Assembly (NCBI GenBank): GCA_003220595.1
Contig: QHSZ01000085.1
Span: 1-38,752 of the forward strand
DNA length: 38,752 nucleotides
From: Candidatus Rokuibacteriota bacterium
GTDB taxonomy: Bacteria > Methylomirabilota > Methylomirabilia > Rokubacteriales > CSP1-6
Direction: 5' to 3'
In this document: piece by piece, positions 26,059 to 35,474 of the stretch
Numbering within the stretch: position 1 is the first letter of the stretch
How the letters are laid out: every line of letters begins with the position of its first letter
Translations under genes and position numbers: made by a program
Notes under the pieces: generated by a model
The model's database searches: none
Told to the model about the DNA's origin: nothing
What the model saw: the letters and a program-made list of their open reading frames with translations, nothing else

Positions 26059-27267
26059 TCAGGAAGCGGGCGGCTCCACGTCGCGCGCGCCGGAGGTGCG
26101 CTGGCGGTACTCGGCGGGGATCGGGCGGCCGGCGTCCAGGTAGGCCCGGCGCACGGCTTCCACGTTGGGGCCAAAGATGGTCTTGCGGTTGCCGCGCGCC
26201 CACTCGTTCGAGCCGCGGATGGTGTCGAGCGAGCCCTGGAAGCGTGGCATCACGTAGCGGGCGAAGAGCTCGTAGCTCTTGAGTGTCTTCTCGCGGTTGG
26301 CCCACTCGTGGGCGCGGAACAGGATCCCGCCGAAGCCGCCCCGGCTCAGCTCCTCGAGCCGCCCGATGCCGCGGATCACGGTCTCGGGCGAGCCGACCAG
26401 GGTCGTGCCCATCTGCACGCCCTCGCGCAAGGGATCGTCGGCCCGGCCCGGCGGGCGGCCGAGCGTCTCCTCGAAGTAGGTGATCGTCTCGTGCCGCTCG
26501 GCGCGCTCCACCTCGCGCAGGGCCTGCTCGTCCTCGTCCGCGACGTGGACGTTCACCACGAGGCGCCAGTCCTTCCGGTCCATCCGCTTGCCGTGCCGGG
26601 CGGCGGTCTCCTCGGCGATCGTCCACTGATCGGCCAGGGCCTCGGGCCCGCCCGGCAGGCCCGCGCCGAGCGAGAGCACGCCGAGACCGTGCTTGCCCGC
26701 CGCCGTCACGCCGGCGGGGGTGATCGTGCTCGCCACGGCGATCGGGAAGTGCGGCTCGGTGTACGGGGCCAGGTGGAGACGCGCTTCGCGCAGCTCGAAC
26801 CAGTCGGTCTTTATCGTCACCGGCTCCGCGCAACGAAGAAGGCGCATGATGGCGTCGAGCGACTCCTCCATCCGCACCCGCTGGGTCACGGGCTCGATCC
26901 CCAGCATGTACGCGTCGGACACCAGGGCGCCCGGCCCGCAGCCGAGCATCGCGCGACCGCGTGTCATGTGGTCGAGCTGGACGAAGCGCTGGGCCACGAG
27001 GAGCGGGTGGTGGTAGGGCAGGCTCGTCACGCCGGAGCCGAGCATGATGTGGCGCGTCCGCTCGGCAGCGGCGGCGATGAAGATCTCGGGCGAGGCGATC
27101 AGCTCCCAGCCCGCCGAGTGGTGCTCGCCCACCCAGACCTCGTCGTAGCCGAGGTAGTCGAGCCACTCGATCAACTCCATGTCGCGCGCCAGGGCGAGCG
27201 TGGGGTTCTCGCCGATGCGGTGGAACGGCGCGAGGAAGATGCCGAACTTCATTCCCTTGTGGGCCAT
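26059..27267 (-). CDS. LLM class flavin-dependent oxidoreductase
   Basis: MKFGIFLAPFHRIGENPTLALARDMELIEWLDYLGYDEVWVGEHHSAGWELIASPEIFIAAAAERT. Confidence 0.95.
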   Translation of the reverse strand: MAHKGMKFGIFLAPFHRIGENPTLALARDMELIEWLDYLGYDEVWVGEHHSAGWELIASPEIFIAAAAERTRHIMLGSGVTSLPYHHPLLVAQRFVQLDHMTRGRAMLGCGPGALVSDAYMLGIEPVTQRVRMEESLDAIMRLLRCAEPVTIKTDWFELREARLHLAPYTEPHFPIAVASTITPAGVTAAGKHGLGVLSLGAGLPGGPEALADQWTIAEETAARHGKRMDRKDWRLVVNVHVADEDEQALREVERAERHETITYFEETLGRPPGRADDPLREGVQMGTTLVGSPETVIRGIGRLEELSRGGFGGILFRAHEWANREKTLKSYELFARYVMPRFQGSLDTIRGSNEWARGNRKTIFGPNVEAVRRAYLDAGRPIPAEYRQRTSGARDVEPPAS

Positions 27268-27283
27268 GAAATCTCCGTGTGGG

Positions 27284-28066
27284 TCAGCCGGCCGGCTCCC
27301 CGGCGTTGACCGGGAGGACCTGGCCCGAGATGTTGCGCGCGAGCGGACTGCACAGGAACGCCGCGGCCGCCGCGATGTCGTCCGCTCGAGCCATCCGCTT
27401 GAGCGGCGAGCGCTCGATCAGCGTCTGGCGCATGGCGTCGACCGAGATGCCCCGCACCTTGGCCTGCCCCTCGATGACGCGGTCGATGCGATCGCCCTCG
27501 ATGGCGCCGGGGGCGACGCAGTTGACGGTGATGTTGTACGGCGCCAGCTCCAGGGCCACGCCGTAGGTCATCCCGACCTGGCCGGCCTTGGCCGAGCAGT
27601 AGCCGATGCGGTAGGGGAGCCCGCGACGTCCCGCCCCCGACGAGATATTCACGATGGCCCCGCCGCCGGCCTTGATGATCTCGGGCGCGACGAAGCGGAT
27701 GCACATGTACGAGCTGGTGAGGCAGGAGTTGATCGTGTAGAACCAGTCTTCCTCGGTGTACTCCTGCACCGGCTTGGTCGGCCCGCCGTCACCGGCGTTG
27801 TTGACGAGCGTGTCGATCTTGCCGAAGGCCTGCAGGCCCGCCGTGACCATCCGCTTCACGTCCGCTTCCCTGGCGGCGTCGGCCGTCACCGCGATGGCGC
27901 GCCCGCCGTCCTTGGCGATGAGCGCGGCCGTTTCCTCCACCAGCGCGCCGGAGCGGGCGGCGCAGACCACGGCCGCGCCCTCGGCCGCGAAGAGGCGGCT
28001 CATGACCCGCCCGATGCCCTTGCTCGCGCCGGTGATCACCGCCACCCTGCCGTTCAGGAGATCCAT
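27284..28066 (-). CDS. SDR family oxidoreductase
   Basis: GRVAVITGASKGIGRVMSRLFAAEGA, LVNNAGDGG, YRIGYCSAKAGQVGMTYGVALEL (YxxxK). Confidence 0.93.
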   Translation of the reverse strand: MDLLNGRVAVITGASKGIGRVMSRLFAAEGAAVVCAARSGALVEETAALIAKDGGRAIAVTADAAREADVKRMVTAGLQAFGKIDTLVNNAGDGGPTKPVQEYTEEDWFYTINSCLTSSYMCIRFVAPEIIKAGGGAIVNISSGAGRRGLPYRIGYCSAKAGQVGMTYGVALELAPYNITVNCVAPGAIEGDRIDRVIEGQAKVRGISVDAMRQTLIERSPLKRMARADDIAAAAAFLCSPLARNISGQVLPVNAGEPAG

Positions 28067-28139
28067 GGTCGCTCCTCTCACTGATGCGAGAGGGTACACC
28101 AGGAGCGGGGCGGCCCGAAGCGCGGGTACTCGGCCGGAG

Positions 28140-28607
28140 CTATCCCGCCTTGGCTGCCGCCCGCAGCTCCTGAACGTGCTCCGCCCAGTGACGGGCGAGC
28201 AGCTCGAGCCGCTGCCGTCCCGTCATGGTGTCACCGTTCGCCCGCCGAAAGCAGGGCGTGTCGAGATCGGGCGCGCCGCGGGCGGCGCGCAACAGCCGGG
28301 CGTGGGCCAGTCGCACCTGGACCAGGAGCTCGTCGAGGCTCTCCTGCTCGTGCAGGCGCCGGCACACCTCGTTCACGGTGTCGGAGTCCCCCGGCACCGG
28401 CCAGAGGGGTCCGCCCGTGGCCACCGACTGGATGCCCCACGCGGTGGCGTCGTGGAAGTAGATGAAGTGCATCAGCACGTCGCGAGCCTGCCAGCGGTCG
28501 ACGCGGGCCTTGCTCGCCCGCCCCGGCCCCTCGAAATAGGCGAGCGTGTCCCGCACCACCTTGTCCAGGTCGGCCAGCAGCGCGTCGTCGGGAGGTAGCG
28601 TCGCCAT
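28140..28607 (-). CDS. DinB/maleylpyruvate isomerase N-terminal-like protein
   Basis: WQARDVLMHFIYFHDATAWGIQSVATGG ... RQRLELLARHWAEHVQELRAAAKAG; ATG 28607 with AAGGGG upstream. Confidence 0.7.
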   Translation of the reverse strand: MATLPPDDALLADLDKVVRDTLAYFEGPGRASKARVDRWQARDVLMHFIYFHDATAWGIQSVATGGPLWPVPGDSDTVNEVCRRLHEQESLDELLVQVRLAHARLLRAARGAPDLDTPCFRRANGDTMTGRQRLELLARHWAEHVQELRAAAKAG

Positions 28608-28644
28608 GGGCAACCCCTTCGGTCGAGGTCGATGGACTGGAGGG

Positions 28645-28650
28645 ATTTTA
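28645..28650 (-). promoter_or_regulatory. possible -10 element (TAAAAT) for the DinB-like gene
   Basis: AT-rich hexamer about 38 nt upstream of ATG 28607; no clear -35. Confidence 0.25.
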
Positions 28651-28893
28651 CAGCGTTACGACATACGCGGCGGGGGAAAGCGCGCGCCGGGTGGACCGGT
28701 CACGGCAGCGGTGGCCTGTTCGGGCCTACGCACGCCGCCGTGACCGATTGGGCGGAGAGGTCCGCACCGCCCTCCTCGCGCGTCACGCGATCGGGTCGTC
28801 GTCGCTTTCGCGGGTACGTTTCAATCTGCGTTGTGCGACTCCCACCCCTCGGTGTCGACGCGACCGCCGAGCAGCGGAGCAATGCGCCTGCCA

Positions 28894-28928
28894 GCCCGTC
28901 GCCACGCTGAGGCGACGGGCGCCCCGTC
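28894..28928. other. alternative (mutually exclusive) hairpins in non-coding region
   Basis: GCCCGTCGCC-acgctga-GGCGACGGGC (28894-28920) and GACGGG-cgc-CCCGTC (28914-28928) share the GACGGG arm. Confidence 0.5.
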
Positions 28929-29101
28929 TAAGTGACCGCCGACACTGGCGCCGCGAGCGCACGTCGGCAGGGTGTGGCGCGCGTCGCCGCGCCGACGGCG
29001 ATCAAAGCGTCACACTGCACGGCCGGCTCTCGGGAGAAGCGCAGCGAGTTCGCGTCGTTGGCTGGGTGTGGCCGTCGCGCGGCCGCGTGAGCCACTCCGC
29101 C

Positions 29102-30094
29102 TCACTCACGCTCACCCTCGCCCAGGGGAATGCCGTAGCGCTTCGTGAGCCGGTAGAGGGTCCGCCGGTGGATGCCGAGCAGCTGAGCGGCGAGCTTCTT
29201 GTTCCACCGCGCGTCCTTCAACACGCGGCGCACGTGACGGGTCACCACCTCCCGCAGGCTCAGGGGCGGCCCGGCGACCGCGCCCTCCCGTCCTGCCGCG
29301 CTCCCGAGCTTGGGCGGCAGGTCGTCGGGGCGGAGCACGGAATTCGTCGTCAGGGCGACGGCGCGCTCGATGGCGTGCTCCAGCTCGCGGACGTTCCCGG
29401 GCCAGCCGTAGCCGACGAGCCACGCCATCGCCTCGGGCGAGATCGCGGCCACCGGCTTGTCGTTCGCGGCGACGTACGTCTTGAGAAAGTGCGTGGCGAG
29501 CAGCGGGATGTCCTCGCGCCGCTCGCGAAGGGGCGGCAGGACGATCGTCACGACGCTCAGGCGGTAGAAGAGGTCTTCTCGGAATTTCCCGTCGGCGACC
29601 AGCGCTCCCAGGTCGCGGTTGGTCGCGGCGATGACCCTGACATCCATCTTGAAGCTCTCGGTTCCCCCGACGCGCTTCACCTCGTGCTCTTGAAGGACCC
29701 GCAGCAGCTTCGCCTGCATGCACGGACTGAACTCCCCGACCTCGTCGAGAAAGCACGTCCCGCCGTGTGCCGCCTCGAAGAGCCCACGCTTGTCGGTCAC
29801 GGCGCCGGTGAAGGCGCCCCGGACGTGACCGAACAGCTCGCTCTCGAGCAGGCTCTCGGCCAGGGCGCTGCAGTCCACCGTCACGAAGGGCCGCGAGGCC
29901 CGCGGGCTTGCGGCGTGGAGGGCGCGCGCGATCAATTCCTTGCCCGTCCCGGTCTCCCCCTGAATGAGGACGGTACTGCGGGTCGGCGCGACGCGCCGGA
30001 CGGTCTCGTAGATCTCGAGCATCTGTGGCGCGGTGCCGACGATGCTGGGCGGCACCGCGGTGTTGGCGGCTTCCATGAATCGGACCTCAGACAT
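29102..30094 (-). CDS. sigma-54 interaction domain transcriptional activator lacking a receiver domain (PspF-like architecture)
   Basis: [15 protein letters not shown], canonical [17 protein letters not shown]-terminal [22 protein letters not shown]; starts directly in the AAA+ domain; GAGGAGG before ATG. Confidence 0.93.
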   Translation of the reverse strand: MSEVRFMEAANTAVPPSIVGTAPQMLEIYETVRRVAPTRSTVLIQGETGTGKELIARALHAASPRASRPFVTVDCSALAESLLESELFGHVRGAFTGAVTDKRGLFEAAHGGTCFLDEVGEFSPCMQAKLLRVLQEHEVKRVGGTESFKMDVRVIAATNRDLGALVADGKFREDLFYRLSVVTIVLPPLRERREDIPLLATHFLKTYVAANDKPVAAISPEAMAWLVGYGWPGNVRELEHAIERAVALTTNSVLRPDDLPPKLGSAAGREGAVAGPPLSLREVVTRHVRRVLKDARWNKKLAAQLLGIHRRTLYRLTKRYGIPLGEGERE

Positions 30095-30123
30095 CCTGAC
30101 CTCCTCAACAGTGAAAAAAAGTG

Positions 30124-30146
30124 AAAAAATCTGGGCATATCCCAGA
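30124..30146 (-). terminator. intrinsic terminator/attenuator-like hairpin in the leader of the sigma-54 activator gene
   Basis: Minus strand TCTGGG-ATATG-CCCAGA followed by TTTTTT, about 30 nt upstream of ATG 30094. Confidence 0.55.
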
Positions 30147-30392
30147 GGGCGATGCGTCGCGAAGGCGACAGGGCGGACCCGCTGCCGCGACAGGACCCGA
30201 GATCCTATCGCGTTACGCGGGGAGGGGCGGTAGGGTCAGAAGACTCCGCGGCCCGAGAGGCGGAAGGCCGACAGGCGGAACTGCGAGGGATCTCTGCGCT
30301 GCGCGTCACTCATATATGAATTATCGCGCCGAACCTGCGCTATGGGTCAGGCTAGAGCCGTTCCGGTACACTGTCAAGGGGACGCACATGCG

Positions 30393-30773
30393 ATGGGTCG
30401 CTGGCTCCTGATCCTCGTCCTCTTGGCAGGCTGCGCGGTCGTCCGCCCCTCGCCGCCGCCGTCGGCGTCCGCCGAGCGCACGGGCGAGGCCTCGTGGTAC
30501 GGCCGGCCCTTCCATGGCCGCCGGACCGCGAGCGGAGAGGTCTACGACATGTACAAGCTCACGGCGGCCCACCCGACGCTTCCCTTCGGCGCGCGCGTGC
30601 GCGTCACCAGCCTCCGCAACGGTCGCTCGGTGGAGGTGCGCATCAACGATCGCGGCCCGGCGGTCCGCGGCCGTGTCATCGACCTCTCGTACGCGGCCGC
30701 GCGCGCCATCGACAGCGTGGGGGCCGGCGTCTTTCCCGTGCGCCTGCGCGTGGTCGCGCTGCCCGAGCCGTAG
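30393..30773 (+). CDS. septal ring lytic transglycosylase RlpA family lipoprotein
   Basis: Lipobox [68 protein letters not shown]. Confidence 0.93.
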   Translation: MGRWLLILVLLAGCAVVRPSPPPSASAERTGEASWYGRPFHGRRTASGEVYDMYKLTAAHPTLPFGARVRVTSLRNGRSVEVRINDRGPAVRGRVIDLSYAAARAIDSVGAGVFPVRLRVVALPEP

Positions 30774-30777
30774 CCGG

Positions 30778-31866
30778 TCAGGCGAGCTCGTAGCGCTTGA
30801 TCGCGGCCTGATCGAACGCGAGGCCGAGGCCCGGCTTCGTCGGCACCGTGAGCCGACCGCCCTCGAGCGCGGGCGTTTCTTCGAAGAGCCGCAGGGTCCA
30901 CGGCATGTACTCGACGGTGAGCCCGTTGGGGATCGCCGCCACCAGATGGACGTGGATCTCGGGGACCAGGTGGCTCACCACGGGGAGGTTGAAGGCCTCG
31001 GCCATGCCCGCGACTTTCATCCACTGCGTGATGCCGCCGACGCGCACGAGGTCGATCATCACGACGTCGATGGAGCGCGCCTCGAGGAGATGGCGGAACG
31101 GCACGATGCCGTAGTGGTACTCGCCCGCGGCGATCGGCGTGGTGAGGGCGTCGGCCACGCGCGCGAGGCCGGCGTAGTCGTCGTGGGCGACCGGGTCCTC
31201 GAGCCAGTACAGATGATAGGGCTCGAGGCGTCGCCCGACCTCGATCGCGTGGTTCACGCTCCAGAGCTGGTTGATGTCGCACATGAGGTCGACGTCCGGG
31301 CCGACGGCCTCGCGCACCACGAGCACGCGCTCGAGGGAGGCCGCCACGGTGGGCTCGCTCCCGCACTGCATCTTCATCTGCCTGAAGCCCATGTCCCTGA
31401 GGCGCTTTCCCGCCTTCCCCAGGTAGTCCACGGGATGCGGGCGCATGAGGGCGCCGCTCGCATACGTCGGCACGCGGTCGCGCAGGCCGCCCAGGAGCGC
31501 GCACACGGACTGGCCCACCGCCTTTCCCTTGAGGTCCCAGCACGCGATGTCGATGGCCGAGAGCGCCAGCGTGAAGATCCCGCCTGGGCCTGCGCCGCCC
31601 GCGGCGCGCCGCAGCTTCAGGGCGATGGCCTCCACCTGCGTCGGGTCGTCGCCGACGACGAGGCGCGCGAGACCGTCCACGGCGGTCTTGAGTGCCTGCG
31701 TCAGCGCGCCGCCGAAGAACGTGAGGCCCAGGCCCACGAGACCCTGGTCGGTGCCGAGCTCGAGCGTGACGAACTCGCGCGTGTCGCTCGGGGCGGGGAG
31801 GCCGACGACCAGCGGGTTGTCGGCCGGGGTGCTCAGCACGCGCGTCGTAACGTGGGTGACCTTCAT
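30778..31866 (-). CDS. mandelate racemase/muconate lactonizing enzyme family protein (enolase superfamily)
   Basis: ALSAIDIACWDLKGKAVGQSVCALLGG, DVDLMCDINQLWSV, LYWLEDPVAHDDYAGLARVAD, VVMIDLVRVGGITQWMKVAGMAEAF. Confidence 0.94.
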   Translation of the reverse strand: MKVTHVTTRVLSTPADNPLVVGLPAPSDTREFVTLELGTDQGLVGLGLTFFGGALTQALKTAVDGLARLVVGDDPTQVEAIALKLRRAAGGAGPGGIFTLALSAIDIACWDLKGKAVGQSVCALLGGLRDRVPTYASGALMRPHPVDYLGKAGKRLRDMGFRQMKMQCGSEPTVAASLERVLVVREAVGPDVDLMCDINQLWSVNHAIEVGRRLEPYHLYWLEDPVAHDDYAGLARVADALTTPIAAGEYHYGIVPFRHLLEARSIDVVMIDLVRVGGITQWMKVAGMAEAFNLPVVSHLVPEIHVHLVAAIPNGLTVEYMPWTLRLFEETPALEGGRLTVPTKPGLGLAFDQAAIKRYELA

Positions 31867-31964
31867 GGCCGCCGCGCGCATCCTAGCACGGCAAAGCGGG
31901 CGGTGTGGCGGGGTGGGCGCGACACGGCCGGGCCCCCGCCGGGGGGGCGGAGGTCAGGCCGGCT

Positions 31965-31998
31965 TCAGCGGATCAGTCGCGGATCAGCGGATCAGTCG
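31965..31998. repeat. 15-nt direct repeat, 19-bp period, overlapping a stop codon
   Basis: TCAGCGGATCAGTCG at 31965-31979 and again at 31984-31998. Confidence 0.85.
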
Positions 31999-32348
31999 TC
32001 GTGATGACGCCACCCGTGCTTCTGCCAGCGGCCGTGCGTGGCGTGACCCGGCGGCACCCAGACCGGGTATGCCGGCACGTAGTGCACGTAGGTCCGGTAG
32101 TACACGGGGGCCGGGACCTGGTACACGATAGCGGGCGGCGGCGGCACGACGATGACCGGCGGCGGCGGGGCCATCACGACCGGCTGGACGATGGGCGCGG
32201 GGCGCCCGAAGATGCCCGTCCCCGAGATGATCTGGTTGAACACGGCGAACGCGCCCAGGCCCAGGGCGGCGTCGGTGGACGAGCCGGCCAGCGCCACGCC
32301 GGGCAACAGCAGCATCGCGATCAGGACCACGGCAGCCACGCGTCTCAT
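31992..32348 (-). CDS. small secreted Pro/Val/Tyr-rich hypothetical protein
   Basis: Signal peptide MRRVAAVVLIAMLLLPGVALAG; APPPPVIVVPPPPAIVYQVPAPVYYRTYVHYVPAYPVWVPPGHA; GGAGGAAACGCC before ATG. Confidence 0.75.
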   Translation of the reverse strand: MRRVAAVVLIAMLLLPGVALAGSSTDAALGLGAFAVFNQIISGTGIFGRPAPIVQPVVMAPPPPVIVVPPPPAIVYQVPAPVYYRTYVHYVPAYPVWVPPGHATHGRWQKHGWRHHDD

Positions 32349-32465
32349 GGCGTTTCCTCCTTGGTGGAGCTGACTGCTAGCCCTTAAGACGCGGCCCCTC
32401 AGCCGTCATTTACCGGCCTGGACTTATTGACGTCCCTGCCTCCCGGGGTCTAGTCTCCGCGAGGT

Positions 32466-33362
32466 ATGGATCGGCGCCGGCTCGGCAAGACCGACATGGT
32501 GGCGAGCGTCCTCGGCTTCGGGGGCGCGGAGATCGGTTACCAGGGCGTGAGCGGCCGCACGGTCGCACGGCTCCTCGGCGGCGCGCTGGACGCCGGCCTC
32601 AACGTGATCGACACGGCCGAGTGCTACGAGAACAGCGAGACCCTCATCGGCCGGGCCATCGGCGGGAGGCGGCGCGAGTGCTACCTGTTCACCAAGTGCG
32701 GCCACGCCCGCGGCTGGGCGAGCGAGGATTGGCGGCCCGCCGCGCTCCTCGCCAGCATCGAGCGCAGCCTGCGCCGCCTCGCGACCGACTACCTCGACCT
32801 CGTCCAGCTCCACAGCTGCTCGCTCGCCGAGCTCCGGCGGGGTGACGCGATCGGCGCGCTCGAGCAGGCGCGCCAGCGGGGCCTCACGCGGTACATCGGC
32901 TACAGCGGCGACGGCGAGGCGGCGCGCTATGCGGTCGAGTCCGGCCGCTTCGACACGCTCCAGACCTCCGTCAGCATCGCGGACCAGGAGGCCATCGAGC
33001 TCTCGCTGCCGCTGGCGCGTGAGAGGGCGATGGGCGTCATCGCCAAGCGGCCGCTGGCCAACGCCGCGTGGCGGTACGCGCGGAAGCCGGCCGAGTCCTA
33101 CCACCAGACTTACTGGTCGCGCCTCCGGACGCTCGACTACGAGTTCCTGAAGGCCCCAGGGGACACGGCCGTGGGCACCGCGCTCCGCTTCACGCTCGGC
33201 GTGCCGGGCGTGCACACGGCGATCGTCGGCACCACGAAGGTGGAGCGCTGGCAGCAGAACGCGACGCTGCTCGGCGCCGGCGCGCCGCCGCGGGACGCGT
33301 TCGAGCGGATCCGCGAGCGCTGGCGTGCCGTGGCCGACGCGTCGTGGGTCGGCCAGGTCTGA
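32466..33362 (+). CDS. aldo/keto reductase family protein
   Basis: MDRRRLGKTDMVASVLGFGGAEIGY, NVIDTAECYENSETLIGRAI, YLDLVQLHS. Confidence 0.94.
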   Translation: MDRRRLGKTDMVASVLGFGGAEIGYQGVSGRTVARLLGGALDAGLNVIDTAECYENSETLIGRAIGGRRRECYLFTKCGHARGWASEDWRPAALLASIERSLRRLATDYLDLVQLHSCSLAELRRGDAIGALEQARQRGLTRYIGYSGDGEAARYAVESGRFDTLQTSVSIADQEAIELSLPLARERAMGVIAKRPLANAAWRYARKPAESYHQTYWSRLRTLDYEFLKAPGDTAVGTALRFTLGVPGVHTAIVGTTKVERWQQNATLLGAGAPPRDAFERIRERWRAVADASWVGQV

Positions 33363-33363
33363 C

Positions 33364-34386
33364 ATGGAGCTGGGGATCTTCGATCATCTCGACCGTCGCG
33401 ACGTGCCGCTCCACGAGCACTACGAGAGCCGGCTGCGTCTCCTCGAGAAGTACGATGCGGCCGGGTTCTCCGCGTATCACCTGGCCGAGCACCATGCGAC
33501 GCCGCTGGGGACGGCGCCGGCGCCGGGGATCTTCCTCGCCGCCGCCACCCAGCGGACCCAGCGCATCCGGCTGGGGCCGTGCGTCTACTGCATGCCGCTC
33601 TACAATCCGCTCCGGCTCATCGAAGAGGTCTGCATGCTCGATCAGCTCTCACGCGGTCGTTTCGACTTCGGCGTGGGCCGGGGCATCGTCCCGTACGAGA
33701 TGGCGTACTTCGACCTGCACCACCTGGAGACGGAGGAGATCTACCTCGAGACGCTCGAGATCGTCCTGCGGGGACTCACGAGCGAGGTCCTCGACCATCG
33801 CGGGCGGCGCTACACGTTCCGCAAGGTGCCGATGGTCCTCCGGCCCTTCCAGCAGCCGCACCCGCCGCTCTGGTACGGCCTCGGCCACCTCGCCGGAGCC
33901 GCGTGGGCGGCGACGAACAAGGTGCACGTCATCACCAACACGACGAGCGAGCGGGCGCGGCCGCTCTTCGAGCGCTACCGCGAGGTGTGGCAGCGCACGC
34001 ACGGCACGGCGCCGATGCCGAAGCTCGGCATGTCGCGCCAGGTGATCGTCGCGCCCACCGAGGCCGAGGCCGAGGCCCTCGCCCGGCCGAACTACGCCGT
34101 CTGGTACGCGAACCTGACCAAGCTCTGGCGCGACTTCAACTCGATCCCCGTCAACTTCGCCCGCGACTTCGACGAGGCGCGCCAGCGGGGCGCCGCCATC
34201 GTGGGGACGCCGGGCCGCGTGCGCGAGGAGATCGAGCGCCAGGTCGCCGAGAGCGGGTGCAGCTACTTCGTCTGCCGGATGATGTTCGGCGACATGGGCG
34301 AGGCCGAGGCGGGCGCCTCGATCGACCTGTTCGCTGCCGAGGTCATGCCGTCCATCGTCAAGCTCGCGCCGTCCTCGGCGGCTTGA
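33364..34386 (+). CDS. LLM class flavin-dependent oxidoreductase
   Basis: MELGIFDHLDRRDVPLHEHYESRLRLLEKYDAAGFSAYHLAEHHATPLG...FDFGVGRGIVPYE. Confidence 0.94.
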   Translation: MELGIFDHLDRRDVPLHEHYESRLRLLEKYDAAGFSAYHLAEHHATPLGTAPAPGIFLAAATQRTQRIRLGPCVYCMPLYNPLRLIEEVCMLDQLSRGRFDFGVGRGIVPYEMAYFDLHHLETEEIYLETLEIVLRGLTSEVLDHRGRRYTFRKVPMVLRPFQQPHPPLWYGLGHLAGAAWAATNKVHVITNTTSERARPLFERYREVWQRTHGTAPMPKLGMSRQVIVAPTEAEAEALARPNYAVWYANLTKLWRDFNSIPVNFARDFDEARQRGAAIVGTPGRVREEIERQVAESGCSYFVCRMMFGDMGEAEAGASIDLFAAEVMPSIVKLAPSSAA

Positions 34387-34474
34387 CTCGGTGCCGCGCC
34401 GCTTCCATACTCCGGCCGCGAACCGTGGCGGGGCGGGGAGCGCGCGGAGCGCGCCGCCGAGGAGGTCTGGCCGC

Positions 34475-35455
34475 ATGCAGACGCAGGCGCTGCGCTACGA
34501 GGTGGTCCCAGGCTGGGAGCAGCTGCCTCCGGGGTACGAGCACCGCGACGTCGCGGGCGTGGCCGTCGACTCGGAGGATCGCGTCTTCCTGATCTGCCGC
34601 GGCGATCATCCGATCATCGTCTACGACCGCACGGGCAAGTTCCTGGGCTCCTGGGGCGGAGGCGAGTTCACCTACCGGACCCACGGCATCACCGTCGGCC
34701 CGGACGAGATGCTCTACTGCACGGACGACGGCAACCACACCGTGCGGAAGTTCACGCCGGACGGGAAGCTTCTGATGACGCTCGGGACCATGAACACGCC
34801 GTCGGCGACCGGCTACGACGGCAAGAACACCGGGAGCGTCGCGCGGCCCGGCGGCCCGTTCAACCGCCCGACGAACCTCGCGGTCGCGCCGACGGGGGAC
34901 CTGTACGTCTCCGACGGCTACGGCAACTGTCGCGTGCACCGGTTCTCGCCGAGCGGCGAGCTCAGACGGTCGTGGGGTGTGCCGGGCGGCGGCCCCGGTC
35001 AGTTCTATCTGCCGCACGGCATCGCCGTCGCCGCGGACGGGCGTGTCTTCGTCTGCGACCGCGAGAACGACCGCATCCAGATCTTCAGCCCGGACGGCGA
35101 GTACCTCGCCGAGTGGACCGACACGCAGCGGCCGACCCACCTGGTGTTCGACGCGCAGGGCCGCGCCTACGTCTCCGAGCTGTGGTGGCACCAGGGCCAG
35201 ACGTCGCAGCGCCACGGGCCCATCCACACGGCGCGCTGCGGCCGGGTGAGCGTCTACGACGGCGCGGGCCGGGTGCTGACGCGGTGGGGCGGCGCCGACG
35301 CCTGCGCGCCCGGGAGCTTCGCGGCGCCGCACGGTCTGGCCGTGGACTCGCGGGGCGACGTCTACGTGAGCGAGGTGACCTGGACGTTCGCGGTGAGCCG
35401 CGGGCTCGCGCCTGCCGGCTGCCACACGTTCCAGAAGTTCGCGCTGAAGACCTGA
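34475..35455 (+). CDS. NHL-repeat/six-bladed beta-propeller protein
   Basis: [87 protein letters not shown] upstream of ATG 34475. Confidence 0.92.
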   Translation: MQTQALRYEVVPGWEQLPPGYEHRDVAGVAVDSEDRVFLICRGDHPIIVYDRTGKFLGSWGGGEFTYRTHGITVGPDEMLYCTDDGNHTVRKFTPDGKLLMTLGTMNTPSATGYDGKNTGSVARPGGPFNRPTNLAVAPTGDLYVSDGYGNCRVHRFSPSGELRRSWGVPGGGPGQFYLPHGIAVAADGRVFVCDRENDRIQIFSPDGEYLAEWTDTQRPTHLVFDAQGRAYVSELWWHQGQTSQRHGPIHTARCGRVSVYDGAGRVLTRWGGADACAPGSFAAPHGLAVDSRGDVYVSEVTWTFAVSRGLAPAGCHTFQKFALKT

Positions 35456-35474
35456 CCGCCACGGGGGTGCGTCC

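Noticed and set aside
28820-28852. GTTTCAATCTGCGTTGTGCGACTC, resembling the start of some CRISPR repeats
   Set aside because: Single occurrence, no repeat-spacer periodicity and no cas genes in the window.
28691-30124. 477-aa plus-strand ORF
   Set aside because: Mostly antisense to the sigma-54 activator (29102-30094); Arg-rich junk with no domain.
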